64,000 bases of DNA from Verticillium longisporum (Eukaryota > Ascomycota > Sordariomycetes > Glomerellales > Plectosphaerellaceae), in NCBI GenBank assembly GCA_019188255.1, contig JAETXT010000001.1, positions 8,370,001-8,434,000 on the forward strand, given 5' to 3'. A program made the position numbers and the translations under genes. Below are positions 23,622 through 35,308 of the stretch, piece by piece; the first letter of the stretch is position 1; the number at the start of each line of letters is the position of its first letter. A model generated the notes under the pieces. The model was not told the DNA's origin. It ran no database searches and saw nothing but the letters and a program-made list of their open reading frames with translations.

Positions 23622-25384
23622 GATGGCTGTAGTGTCGTGGAGTCCAGGGGGTAAATCGATGTCGACTTTGAGGATAGAGAGTCAATTGTGCAGATGGTGG
23701 TCTCAGAATAGCCACTTCCTGGTGGCTAGTACCCCGAGCCTATATACTTTTTTTGACTACCCATGCCCGGTATGTTTCATCGCCGGCCGGTCCCCGGTTT
23801 TGCTGCCATGGACGCTACCTGCTCATCTACGTTTGTGACGCGGCCCGGTGATAGGCATGGCCAGGCTGGACCCGAGCGAATTATTTCGGGCTGATGTCAT
23901 GGAAGCCGTTCAGCAGCTACTGCAGCCAAACCAGCACCACGACTCCACTGGACGGGCCTGACGCCTACGGCGCGAGTCAAGGCCAGATCGCGCTGGCGGA
24001 CTTTAGATCAGTTTACCCGTAGCGATAAGGCGAGGACCAGGGAGGTAGACGGGTGACAGCTCCGTGACACGATGTCCACTGCTTCACGGGCATGAAATAC
24101 TGACGACGCTAATGCACCAGGCTTACAGCGTGGAGAGGTTTCGAGTATTCATTGTCCAATCACGGAGGGACTGAGTCGGGGCTGGGGTCGTGTGTGATGG
24201 TTCAACAAAAACACTACAACGGAGACCTGTAAATGCGGCAAACGGTTGATGCCCTACCAAACATGCTGCTTGATAATCGGAGACTTTCTTTGAGAAGAAG
24301 ACGGCGCAAAGTCCATCCGCAAAGCTGAGTTGCTTGTTAATATACCCTCGGAATCTTTTTGCCGTGGTTTGTCAATGCTTGTGCTGGCTGCTAACATCAC
24401 TCCGAGCCCACATGCTTCCCGCTGTGAGAGCACGGGTGAATGACTGCTACCAACCTCGACAAAGTCCGCAAGTCCGCACAGGATAGGCTACTTCCCGACT
24501 GACCTGGTCGCTGCATTATGAAGGGCCTCCCCGTCTTTTTTGCAACAAAGAAAAGCCATTGTTCCTTGCTCCCTTGACCTACAGATCATTCGTGCACACA
24601 AGCCATGTTGGTCGATGTAGCTTACGAGTAACACACCCCAACAGCCCTCAATTAGATTTGACATTCGAGGTGAGCTAAAGGACGAGACGTCTCCCCCAAA
24701 ACGGACTTCCCTCGCAGCATGCCATTGACTGATATCAGGCAAAAATAGTCTCAATAACGCACTTTATCAAGTTTCGACTCGCGTTTAAACAATGGTCATC
24801 GTGTGTGTGTGTGGGTGTGCAGGGTCTAGGATGGTGACAGTACTTCGTTCGAATAGCACCCCCGGAGTCGCCTCCTGATCGAATCAGCGGAAGATTAACA
24901 ATTGGATCAAGATGCTGGCGAACGCTCGAATCCAGTCAACGTCGTATTGACACTGTATATTATGGCCGTTCCTTACATCGAGTTCACCGCAACTGAGCCC
25001 GAACGGATGACGATTCACCCCAAGTCGAACCGCAAATGCCCCCTCTGGCGATAATATTGACGACCCCACGCTCGCCACTGCATCCTGTACGCCAAACACC
25101 AAGTCCCCACTCCCTGCGAGTTGGAGAGCCGACTCCTGGGAGGGGCTACTGGAGATAAACTCTTAACTCCAGGGTGGTAGAAGGGCCAATTGCGATCACC
25201 AGCCCAGTGAATCGAGCGTTTGCGCTACGCTTGTTAACCCCGAGAGTATGTAGATGGAGTCAATTGTGGATGATAGTTGTAATCTCGAAGCCAGCGCTCG
25301 CGAATAAGTAACAGGTCACTCACCAGCTTTCAAAAGAGTTTTGAAAATCAACAACAAAATAAACCTGCTAGATCTTTGCTCAAA
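23622..25384. promoter_or_regulatory. Divergent promoter region, alcohol dehydrogenase / aldo-keto reductase
   Basis: About 1.76 kb between two head-to-head oxidoreductase genes. Contains a short GT microsatellite (about 24801-24812). Open frames such as the minus-strand one at 24488-24754 show no conserved protein. Confidence 0.45.
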
Positions 25385-26656
25385 ATGGTCCACACACTTC
25401 CCTTCGCCGACATCCAAGTCACGTCGCCCGGCTTTGGCGCCATGGGCATCAGCTTTGGCCTTGGCAGCAACCTGACGCTCGAACAGGCTGAGCCTGTTCT
25501 CCTTAAGGCGATTGAACTTGGCTGCACATTCTGGGATACAGCAGTAAGTGAATCGCATCCACCAGTCCGACAGTTTAAGCAGTAAATCCGATGCGCGTAG
25601 GTGGTTTATCAGGCTGGTGTCAACGAAAGGCTTCTGGGAGATTTCATCAGGAAGCACAACGCTCGCGACAAAGTCTTTTGTAAGTGATTGCCATTGAGAA
25701 CACTGTCTTTTTGGAACCTTGCCCCTGACCAGTACACGTGATAGTGGCATCCAAGTGTGGGATCGCTGCCTTTGGCGATATGGGTGTAACCAACTCCGCC
25801 TCTCACATGAATGAGTACATTGAAGGCACTATCGACCGGCTTGGTTTCACACCTTACCTTTACTATCTACACCGTATTGATCCAAGTGCGTCCGGTCCTC
25901 GCAACGTCTGTCTTCACGACTAATAGGGTTGGCAGACACGCCGCTCGAGGAGTCCATCCCAGCGTTGGACAACCTTCGCAAGCAGGGCAAAACCAAGTAT
26001 ATTGGCCTATCAGAATGCTCAGCAGCGACACTGCGCAAGGCCAACTCCAGTGAGCAATGTCTGGCTTACCAAGACGGTTCCCCTACTAACGCCGCGACAG
26101 TCGCCAAGATCGATGCTCTCCAAGCTGAATACTCCGCCTTCGAAACTCTCCATGAAACGGACGGCTTGATCGACGCAGCAAAGGAATTGGGCATCGCCTA
26201 CGTGGCATATAGCCCTCTCGGTCACGGTTGGCTTGTCGATGGCTTCCCCTACAAGACCCCTGACGATTTTGCCCCCGATGACTTCCGTCGCACTGGTACG
26301 TCTCCGATAAGTCCTGTTCATCTCTCCATAATTCGACACGTGCTGAAACCAAGGTCGCAGTTCCCAAGTTCCAAGGTGAGAACTTCTACAAGAATAAGGC
26401 GATTGTCACCGAAATCAAGAAGCTGGCAACGCGCAAGGGTTGTTCCCTAACGCAGATCGCTCTGGCATGGGTGGCAGCCCAAGGCATGATCGCCATTCCT
26501 GGCACAACCAAGTCTACGCGACTGGAGGAGAACTTTGCGTCACGAGATGTGGAATTGTCGGAAGATGAAAGGAAGGAACTCCGGCGTATAATTGACTCGG
26601 CCAAACCAGTCGGCAACAGGTATAATGAGGCTCAGCAGGCTCGTGTGGGTCATTAA
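25385..26656 (+). CDS. Aldo-keto reductase
   Basis: NADPH-dependent aldo-keto reductase of 327 aa, of the AKR group often annotated as pyridoxal reductase- or aflatoxin-aldehyde-reductase-like. Six exons: 25385-25543, 25601-25679, 25745-25885, 25936-26049, 26101-26295, 26361-26656; five introns of 50-65 nt, total phase consistent. The catalytic tetrad is visible: Asp in FWDTA, Tyr in VVYQAG, Lys in ASKCG and His in YYLHRID. The cofactor region shows [21 protein letters not shown] and [13 protein letters not shown]. Acceptor choice at 25935 (TTGGCAG) gives the expected RIDPNTPLEES. The adjacent divergent alcohol dehydrogenase may act on related carbonyls, but this is only positional inference. 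Confidence 0.92.
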
Positions 26657-28350
26657 AGCCGACCAGACAGAGCAGTGACGTCTAAGCAACGCAGGAATCA
26701 AAAGAATGTCCATTCAGCCTCATGTTGTGGCTCTCTCATTACCCAGAAGATGACTGGAATTTACGGTTTGACATGCTCGCGATCAATTCGAGTTGCGGGG
26801 TTTCAGAGAGAAAGAAACACGAGGGGAAGAAGAGTGAGAGCCTTGGCTTCCTTCAGAAAGAGAAAGTAAAAGGACTTGGTTCATGAAGGAGTGTCTTGAG
26901 CCTAAGATGGCCCCTTTCTTCACAAGCTGCAGACGACAGCATTCATTCTGGTGTATTTTCATCATCGTATTTCAAAATGTATGACAAAGGGAGCAAATGA
27001 CTAGTACGAAGCCCACACTCGAATACGTTTTCGCAAGATTCAACCTAGAGAAGCGTATTTCGGTTCGTGGTGGTTCCAAACTCAGGTCGGCAGCGATGTC
27101 CTGACCTTGACTAGAGGCTTCTTGAACTCGCTGAGAGCAGTGCCCATACCCATCGTGTTTGCCTGAGTGTCCCTACAGGGGGTGATACCTGCTAGCCGGT
27201 ACTGTTGCTCACCTGGAAGATCCCTTGGAAGGTATGATCCTTGCAATGGATAGCAGAAACCTTCTGTCAGTCCGACTTCGTGCGGTCAAACGTGACATGG
27301 CCTATGAAGTATCAAAGTGAGCTTCAAGGGCACATTCGGCTTGCAGTCTAATGAATGCATCCGACCGAGACACCCACGCTGCCTTCGGAGATCACTGCAT
27401 CGAATGTAAGGCAAACGAACGTCGGTGGGGTCGAAGGGGTGACCTGCGCACTCGGAATGCAAAGTCTCGCCGACACGGCTTCAGCATCAGGATAAGAGGC
27501 AATCGCCTAAACCACCGGAGGACCGTCAGCCGCGACGATACCATACGCATGTAAACCCTCGACTTCCGCACTTTGCACCACATCATCTCGGAACTGCTGA
27601 GCAGGATGAAGCGAGAGAGGCATCCGCGAGATGACTTCGGGGTAGTCGCGATGCCAATGAGAAACAGCGCGTGACGGTACCGTCACTTCCCGTGCGTCAA
27701 TAACAAAATGCTGCGGAGGTTCGCGGTCGCGAAGCGGGCTGTAAGTTCTAATGTGGGATGCGTCATGACACCGTCCCATTCTTGTGAAGGCACATCTTCG
27801 CAGGCGGGAGGACGAGGAGTTCGACGATGATGAGGGTGACCGCGGATTGAGTGGCAATATGTTTCGTCCATGGGTTGAACATAATATAAGTCCCCTCTTG
27901 CGCTGAACTACCTTATGCATCGGCCCCCGACTTGTTCTCCAATTCCGTGCCAAGAGACGGACTTGGTCCAGCAATATCGGCGCAGGCCCTCGTTTCCATC
28001 AATCCCGTTCCGAGGCAGACTTAGTATACCACACGCGCAGTGCTGGTCGCGGAGTGGGTCACCAAATTCCGCTGTGAACTCCGTTAAACTTTACCTCGAA
28101 TCGGTCGGTGAAACGCTAACTCGCAGTCAGGAAATACTGTCAGCACAATACGAAACCTTCCGAGCCAGTCATGACCCTTCATGCTCCATGATTTCTCATC
28201 AGTCCCGACGCCATGGTCTCGTTTTCCGTCCCTGCATCACAGCGCGCGAAGACCAATAAATAACATCCCCCCAGATGATAGAGTTTGAGTTTTGCAGACG
28301 CAGTCACATTTCGTAAAGTCAAAGTATCTTGCACAACACGGCGATTCAGA
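26657..28350. other. Intergenic, no recognised gene
   Basis: About 1.7 kb. A minus-strand open frame (about 27507-27974, 155 codons) and shorter plus-strand frames occur, but none carries a motif I know. Some stretches are Arg/Ser-rich. It could hold an eroded gene; I cannot support one. Confidence 0.45.
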
Positions 28351-28971
28351 ATGGTTGCAACCGATCCCAAGACCCCAGGGCCGTTTATTCCCCTCGCCAG
28401 CCTGGCCCAAGATGGCTGGTCCAACGACGACGAGGCAACCGCCACTTGCCTCTGCGGTACCGTGCAGTTTGCCTTTGTAAGTCCACCGAAGCTTGCGAGG
28501 GTTTTCTTACGAATTTGATGAGAACATCAACAACGAATATTGGCTCTAATACCGACTCGCCTGTAGTCCACCCAGGAGAAGCATATCCTGAACCGATTTG
28601 TCTGCCACTGCGCCGACTGTCGCAAATTGAGCTCCTCCATGTTCTGCTCGGCATTCTCTGTGCCCGAAGAGGCTGTGCGATTCCTGCGCGGCAAGGAGAA
28701 TGTCAAGGTTTTCCAACACCATCAAACCACTGCGTCAGGCAAAGCGATGTCGAATTACTTCTGTGCTACCTGCGGCAACCTGATGTATCGCACGAGCGCG
28801 ATGCAAGAGGGATTCTACATAATCAGGCTTGGCGTCGTCGATGATTTCCGTCTTGCAGAAACAAAACTGCGTCCCAACATGGAGGTCTACATTGGCACCA
28901 ATGTGGATTGGGTGCCACAGCTTGAGAACATGGCACAGATTGGAGATGTGATGGCTTTGGCAAAGGAATAG
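28351..28971 (+). CDS. GFA-domain protein (glutathione-dependent formaldehyde-activating type)
   Basis: Small zinc protein of the GFA/CENP-V family, 176 aa. Exons 28351-28476 and 28567-28971 with a 90-nt intron after GTVQFAF. Zinc-binding cysteines lie in ATCLCGTVQF, VCHCADCRKLSS and YFCATCGNLMYR, the order expected for the family. The C-terminal part ends in WVPQLENMAQIGD. The family is named for a bacterial formaldehyde-glutathione enzyme, but most fungal members have no tested activity, so no reaction is assigned. Confidence 0.88.
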
Positions 28972-29440
28972 GCAGCTTCCGGAGTACTAAAATCATAGGA
29001 CGCATTTCGATAAATCTTCTGGACGGTTTAGCCGTTGCGCTCCAAGTGCACACGGACGAGCTCACATTTGCCGGGATGACTTGCGTTTTCCTGCTCGTTA
29101 CATCACTTGAGGCATCTTCAGGGCAAGGAATGTTTAGGTTGGTGTTCAACTGCGCCACCTGGAAGTTCCGAATTTGGTCAACTACCTAGGTATGCTCCGA
29201 GCGCTGCTTCTTCCAGCCTTGCGCTAGCTGGCCCAGCATCTTCAAGAACAGCAATTCCCTTGGTCCGTGCCAACATTCTGGTGGCTTCTGTTTTTGCGTT
29301 GAGACTACGCGTCTAAGGCATGCCAGCTTCATGATGCTGGCTCTCAACATCAGCGGCCTGCCCAGAGACACCGGCCTCTTCATAATCATCAAGGTGCTCT
29401 AAACGCTTGCCTCGAATCCATTCTTGTTGTCTACCGGGGC
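28972..29440. other. Intergenic, convergent 3' ends
   Basis: 3' flanks of the GFA gene (+) and the small secreted protein (-). Nothing else seen. Confidence 0.5.
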
Positions 29441-29967
29441 TTACGCAGCAAGGGCGTCGAGATTATTGACCTCCCTAGCAGCACGCTTGGACTCACACTG
29501 GCAAATGCAATTGTCCATGCATACCTTGGACGGTCCCTCGCAGTGAACATAACCCCTGCTATCACATCTGCAAAAGGTGGGAGACTGCAGGCAGCGGATG
29601 ATATGAGCAAACAGGTTGCAGTAGATTGAACAGTTGGAATCTTTGTCTTCGACCTCGAGAGCGGCCGAGGCGCCGTTATTGGTGTTGGAGGAGAGCTCGC
29701 CGGCGGCGGGCTTCAGGTCGATGATGTCGGGGGATGCGACAGGTTCAGCGGTCTCAATGTCGGCAGAGCGAATAGAAAAGGCATTGGGGTTGTCGTCATG
29801 AGCTTGGGTTAGAGCGTTGTCGGTGGCACCAGTTCCGAATAGAGGAGAAGCGAGTGCATTCATGGCGCCTAGAAGGAACGCCAGTGCCGTGATGTCTGGG
29901 ATTTTGATGAGCAACTTGGTGACTATGAGGAAGTAAAGATAGTGATAGACCTACTTGAGAACTTCAT
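29441..29967 (-). CDS. Small secreted cysteine-rich protein, effector candidate
   Basis: Predicted secreted protein of 155 aa with no family I recognise. A 13-nt first exon (29967-29955, encoding MKFS plus one base) joins exon 29895-29441 across a 59-nt intron (GTAGGT...CCCAG). This yields a clean signal peptide, MKFSNITALAFLLGAMNALA. Without the intron the frame has only a TTG start. The mature part begins with an acidic, low-complexity pro-like region. The last 60 or so residues hold ten Cys (from SNCSIYC through NCICQC), an even number consistent with disulfides. Size, signal peptide and Cys content fit a secreted effector or antimicrobial-type protein; no function is assigned. The upstream region contains several ATTCACT-like repeats. 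Confidence 0.7.
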
Positions 29968-30723
29968 ATTGTTAGCTCTTGGAGTTCTTTTGGAATGAAC
30001 TTGGCAAGTAGGAAGACGTTGAGCGTTAAGAAGGTGTGGAGGTCAAAGTAGCTCGGTGTGCAAGTTGGTGTAGAAGTAAGAGTCATACAGCAGACATCTT
30101 TGAACAAAATAGGTTTTGTATCGATTGTTTATATAGAAGTTCTCTCAAAGCTTACAATCAGTGAATGAGTGATTCTGCATAATTCACTGGTGAAGTGAAT
30201 GTAAGAATGTTGTTATTCACTGGGTTTCCTACCTACCTACCCGAGTGCCTTACTTACCTTGGTTGGTGAAACTCCATTCTAGAGAATATGCCATGATTTT
30301 CTACTTGACTTCACCAAAAACACATGCAGATAGATATATGAGGGTTGAAGGAGGTGGGATGTTCGTTCAGATACTCGACAGCAAGGTCTGGTGCCTACCG
30401 AACTACACCGAGCCTACCCCGTGTAGTGACCCGTGCACACCGGTCGGTGAAGGAGCTGACGTCATGTTTCAAGGCGTGCCTCAACAGCTCAACCCCTCCC
30501 CCACCTTCGTTCCAGATTGCTCCAAACCACATGCCACGGTCCGGAGCTTTGAAACCGCCCCAACCGATGATGAGCATACCCATCATGGACTGGGCCTGAC
30601 TCTCTCCAACGCTCTCAACGCTAGCCTCACTGGGCCTCATATTCTGTCTACTATAGAAACCTCAGTACGCTCGACATCCTACCGCTTCTTCCTCCAGTCC
30701 ACACTCCATTCTTCACCGAAGCC
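29968..30723. promoter_or_regulatory. Divergent promoter region, secreted protein / PXB protein
   Basis: About 756 bp. The effector-proximal half is AT-rich, with a TTTATATAGA motif near 30128 and repeated, partly inverted ATTCACT/AGTGAAT words at about 30160-30220. The words could be a regulatory cluster, but this is unproven. Confidence 0.4.
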
Positions 30724-32983
30724 ATGTCTTCCCCCTCGCCGGCCTTGACGGCCAAGCAAACAGCGGCTCTCTTTAACATCCTCACGCACCACGAAACATA
30801 TGACGAAATCGAAGCTCTCAAACAACCCGATACCATCTTCAGCTATGGCCACCCCTTCACCTCCGAGGCGCCAGTCGCCACCAGCAGCCCAAAAGGCAGC
30901 TCAAGGAACAGCTCGAGGAGCAATTCCAAGATGAGCGCCAAGAGCACGAGCACGAGTCCCAGCGGCAGCATAAAGAGCGCCAAGAGCGCAAAGACATCCA
31001 CTGATTCCATCGCCGCCTCGCCCGTCCTCCAAACCCTCCTTCGCCGCTTCCTCCTCACGCTGCCCGGCCTGCGCGATCTTCCCGAGGATTTCTGGAGCGT
31101 CCGCGTCCAGGGTCTCCTGACGCGCTTGGCGGCTGCTGACCTGTCTGAGAGCTACGACAAGGGCGCCATGGGAACGAGGAAGACCCTGGCCACGGCCTTT
31201 TCGGCCATGGTTGAGTCGCTTGTCAGGGGATGTCTCGGCGGTTGTCCGCCCAGCAGAGGCGCCGGCGACAAGAAGGAGAGGTACGATCTCAAGGATGCGA
31301 AGGAGCTTGAGAGGGCATTCAACGATGTGCTGTACGGCGTGGTGTATGGTGACTTGATCGATGACATCACCGTCCATGTTGAGAAGTCGGCCGACCTCGA
31401 GGCGCATTCGCCGAGAATCGCCGCGGCGGTGGAGTATGTCATCTTACAGTGAGTCGCTCGTCTTGCATGGATTGGCAGGGCTTTCTAATGCGACCCAGCT
31501 TGGCGACACTGTTCCATCAAGTCTTCATCTTGTCGCCCGAGGGCGAGTATCTGCGAAAGCTCATTGAGAGCGTCCACGGCATGCTTCCGTATGCGGTTAT
31601 CCGCCAAACATTACGCATGAGCAACGCCGCGACCATGATGTCCGGTATGCTGAAGCTGTTCCTGTCAAAGCTGAGTCTTGGAGGCTTCTCGAATTACATC
31701 GGCCTCACGAAGAACGCCAATGACGGGATGAATCTACTGCAACGGTACGTGCGATGCCCTGCGCTTTCGGGTTTGACGCTCATGTTCCTAGTATCATATC
31801 CGTCGTCACCGGCTGGGACAGCGCAGAATTCAAGAAAACGCTGGACAAGATCGAAAAGAGTGAACATGCCCCCAACAGTGACGTCCTCGCAGCCCTCAAA
31901 GCCCACGCCAAAGGCTCAGCCTCGGTTCGCGCGAGCGCGAGAAACGAGTCCCAAAAGTCCTCCAAATCCATCATCACTATTATTCTCAACAAGTCCGACC
32001 CAGCTCTCGCGAAGAAGCTCTCAGCGGAGCAGCACGCCCAATGCCAAGAATACTACGCCGCGCTCCTGTCGATCCGCGACCGCGACGAGCTGACGACGGC
32101 CCTGTGCACGCAGTCGCCGGACCTCTTCACGCAGACGGTGCGCGACCTCGTCGGCGGCTTCGAACCCTACATCCGCGCCATCCACGACAAGATCGACCTG
32201 CGCGAGCACGTGCAGGACTACCAGAGCTTCGTCGACCAGTTCATCGCAACGAGCAAGCCTCAACCGACGGGCAGCGCGGGCGCCGAGACGCGCCTTCCGT
32301 CGGTCGAGGACTACGTGGCGCTGCTGCGCAAGAACAGGCACATGCTCTACCGGTGGATGCACCACGGCGCGGCGCAGGCGCCCGAGGTGCGCAACGTGTT
32401 CAAGGCCTGGGCGAAGGAGGCGGTCGTGCACTTTCGCAAGCCGGGCGTCGAGGTTGCGGTGCCCGGCTCGTCGGCGCACGTCGAGGGCTCCATGGTCGAG
32501 AGCGTGGCGGACGCGTTCGCCGCGCTGTCGGATGAGGTGCGGGGCCCGCTGCTGCCCGTCATTGATGCGCACGCCAGCCACCTCGACGCGCTCGAGGCGC
32601 TGTCCGTGGGACGTATGCAGCAGATCATCGACGGCGGGTCGTCGACCATGGCGGGGCCGGGCATTTTTCTCGTGTCGTGGCAGGAGTTGCTCGACAGCAC
32701 GCTCATCACGCCGGCGACGCCTGACGGGGCGGCGCGGCGGGGCAAGGACGTGCAGAACAAGACGGTGGAGGGCAAGCCGGGCGCTACGGATGATGCTGGC
32801 GAGACCAAGGCGGACAAGGAGACGAGGAGGGAGGGCGAAGAGGCGCGGAAGAAGGTCTTGGGCTCGCTACCTGAGGGCCCTGACGTGAAGCCTGTTGTTG
32901 AGGTGATGGGCGCTGTCTTCCGTAAGCTCATTGCGGATGCCGAGGGAGGCGGCGACTCTGGCAGTGATATTTCGATAGACTAG
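30724..32983 (+). CDS. PX-associated (PXB/DUF3818) domain protein
   Basis: Large conserved fungal protein of 720 aa resembling the PXB plus DUF3818 architecture of yeast Ypr097w-type proteins, thought to act in phosphoinositide or endosomal membrane biology. Exons 30724-31448, 31499-31744, 31792-32983. The N-terminal ALTAKQTAALFNILTHHETY is typical of the PX-associated domain. A Ser/Lys-rich low-complexity insert follows (about residues 55-90), then LLRRFLLTLPGLRDLPEDFW. The DUF3818-like part includes ILSPEGEYLRKLIESVHGML and SVEDYVALLRKNRHMLYRWMH. The C-terminus is charged. I do not see a PX lipid-binding motif, so this may be a PXB-only paralogue. Phases sum correctly and no lesion is present. 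Confidence 0.85.
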
Positions 32984-33300
32984 ACCTGTTGCATGACACG
33001 TCAATGGAGGGATCAGGGCTATGGCAGCAGGAGGAGCAACGGGGCTGACGAACGAGGCATTGTTCTTTTCTTGTGACTTCCTGCCGGTTTGCTCTGCCGG
33101 TATGCTCAGCATGAGGCGTCGACTTGTTGCATCAGGGTTGCTAGATATACGTAGACTCAGAACAATTGGTTGCCGTGTGCGACGGAAATTTCCCGGCCAC
33201 AGCACGGCGCAACTGGGCTTTCAGTATAGGTGCGATGCTTGACATGGTCTTTTCGCCATCTTTTCTCCGACTTCAGAATCGCTTAAATCGCCCAAACATC
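32984..33300. other. Intergenic, convergent 3' ends
   Basis: About 317 bp between two stop codons facing each other. Nothing recognised. Confidence 0.5.
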
Positions 33301-34378
33301 TCAGGAGTCCCTCTGCTTCACATGTTCCGTTTCAAACGGAAGGCCAGCCTCTTGCCGTATGACTCCATACATGGAAGACGAGTCAAGAGGCCGGCCCTCG
33401 GCTGCAGAGAACCAACTTGCCTCGTTCAGGTGATCCAGAGCAACCTCGGCAACATGTAGACGCGTCCCCGCCTTCTTGGCCACGTCAATGCCATGGCCAA
33501 CATCCTTAAGTGCCAGGGTCAGGTCGGAATAGGGTCTCTGATCTCGTGCAGGCATGTATGCGCCGGTCGTTAATCGTTTCGACATGGAAAGGGCGAGTGG
33601 TCCGTATTGCTGCTCCATAAGTGACTCGAGAGCGTCTGCGCCGAGGCCCGTCTTTTCTGCAAAAACATGAGCTTCTGCAACGAGTTCCATCATGCCGGCG
33701 GTCATGAAGTTCCTGAGAATGTCAGCCGACATCAAGGCACGCATATGATACAAGTAACCAACCCTGCCGTCTTCAACATGCTCGACTGAGAGACATCATC
33801 TCCCAGGCGAATGATGGCCCGTCCCATAACACCGACGATAAAAGGGGCGATGGCTTGCACGGCAACCTCGGGGCCGGCGATGACCCAGAGGAGCTTGCCA
33901 TGGGCAGCCACGGGGCTGGCACCGAAGACAGGAGCGGCGATGAACTGGGCACCTCGCTCCGCGAGACGGGACTGAACGACTGCTGAAGTAGCGGGATGAA
34001 CGGTGGAGGTGTCGACGATGATCTTGCCCGAAATTTCGCAGCCGGCATCTGCGATGAGTCGGTCAATGATATCTGTGAGAGCGTCATCGTTACTGAGCGA
34101 AATAAAGACGATGTCTGATGATGTGATCAGTTGCGCTGCTGAGGCGGCGGGGATAGCGCCGAGGGCCTCGATGGCTTGCCCTCGAGACTTGGTGCGGTTG
34201 AAGAAGTGCAGATGAGGTGCGCCGAGATAGGTCAGATGCTTCTGCAGGTTCGTCGCCATTCCCAGGCCCATGGATCCGAGGCCTGCGAGGTTAGCTTGTA
34301 CATTGATCGAATTTATATCTCGGATGTACCTATCCATCCGAGCTTTGGATGCGCATGCTGGGCTGATGATGCGTCCAT
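33301..34378 (-). CDS. Beta-hydroxyacid dehydrogenase (3-hydroxyisobutyrate dehydrogenase-like)
   Basis: NAD(P)-dependent beta-hydroxyacid dehydrogenase of 326 aa with the 6-phosphogluconate-dehydrogenase-like fold. Minus-strand exons 34378-34330, 34282-33763, 33712-33301. The short first exon supplies MDASSAQHAHPKLGWI, completing the Rossmann motif GLGSMGLGMA across the junction. Further motifs: ISLSNDDAL, VDTSTVHPATSA, the substrate loop APVFGASPVAAHGKLL and catalytic LKTAGNFMTAG, also rebuilt across an intron. Exons sum to 327 codons. The exact substrate (3-hydroxyisobutyrate, glyoxylate/succinic semialdehyde or other) is not decided by these motifs. Confidence 0.9.
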
Positions 34379-35308
34379 TTCGGCGCAGACTGCTCCTCAA
34401 CGATGAGATCAGACAGAGATGAATGTTGAAGACAGTTCAGAAGAAGGTACACCGAAGTGGAAGTGAAGCCTGCCAGCATCCACGATGAAGTCGCACCCTC
34501 ATGGGCTGACTCATCCTCAGGCTGACCATTTTGGCCTATGTCTACAGCCATCGGTGGTCAGAAGTTCACCCCGCAAGGTGACGTCTCAATCAGGCAAGCG
34601 AGCCAAGTCCAAGGCCGGAAATCAAGGCAGGTTTTGCCGCGCTTGCCAGGGACAAGCCTAGCCCGGGGCACAGCCTCGATCTGCGGGCCCCACATGCCAC
34701 GGGAAGCAAGCGTTACCAGCTTGCCAGAGCCAAAAGATGAGCCAAGTCTGGTCTCTGTCCCATCGGATCCCGAGCTGGATCGACCCGACACCGACACGGT
34801 GCTTAGAAATGAGCAGAGCAAAGCAGAACAGCGGTGAGGGGAGGGTTTACGTCACGCACAACTCGCCCAAGGAGGGACACACAGACACAGGCTCACAGTC
34901 CAGTCGAAGGCCCCACGTGGGAAACCGAGAAGGAGGGGATCCCTAACGTTGGCAGGTACAACACCAACCACAACGGCTGTGGCTTCCCTCAAATACCTCT
35001 AGCCGCCCCCGGCTCTTTCCCCCAGATCCCGCTCGCCTGTTCCTTCCCTTTTACCCCTTTCCCTCGATCCAGGCTCGCTTCGACTTCACCTTTGCCGTGG
35101 GCTTTGGCTGTACCTCAACTTTGGTTGTACATCAATTTGAACTACCAAGCCTCAAGTTCCGAGCTTCACGCTTCGAGGTTGTCGCTGTTTCTGGCATCAG
35201 TCGTTCGTCTTGGCGGCGACTGTCATCTTCATTCTAGCTGCACCTTAACCGACACGCCACCTTCGTCGACACCTTCGTCGACAATTGGCAGTTGCCACGC
35301 CTCTCATC
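34379..35308. promoter_or_regulatory. Divergent promoter region, dehydrogenase / CDF transporter
   Basis: About 930 bp. The part nearer the transporter is pyrimidine-rich (34985-35090), typical of a fungal promoter and 5' UTR. Contains GTCGACACCTTC repeated twice at about 35266-35283. Confidence 0.45.

Noticed and set aside
27507..27974. 155-codon minus-strand open frame as a gene
   Set aside because: No recognised motif and Arg/Ser/Pro-rich composition; not supportable.
31754..32983. Separate 409-codon gene
   Set aside because: It is the last exon of the PXB protein, joined in phase to two upstream exons.
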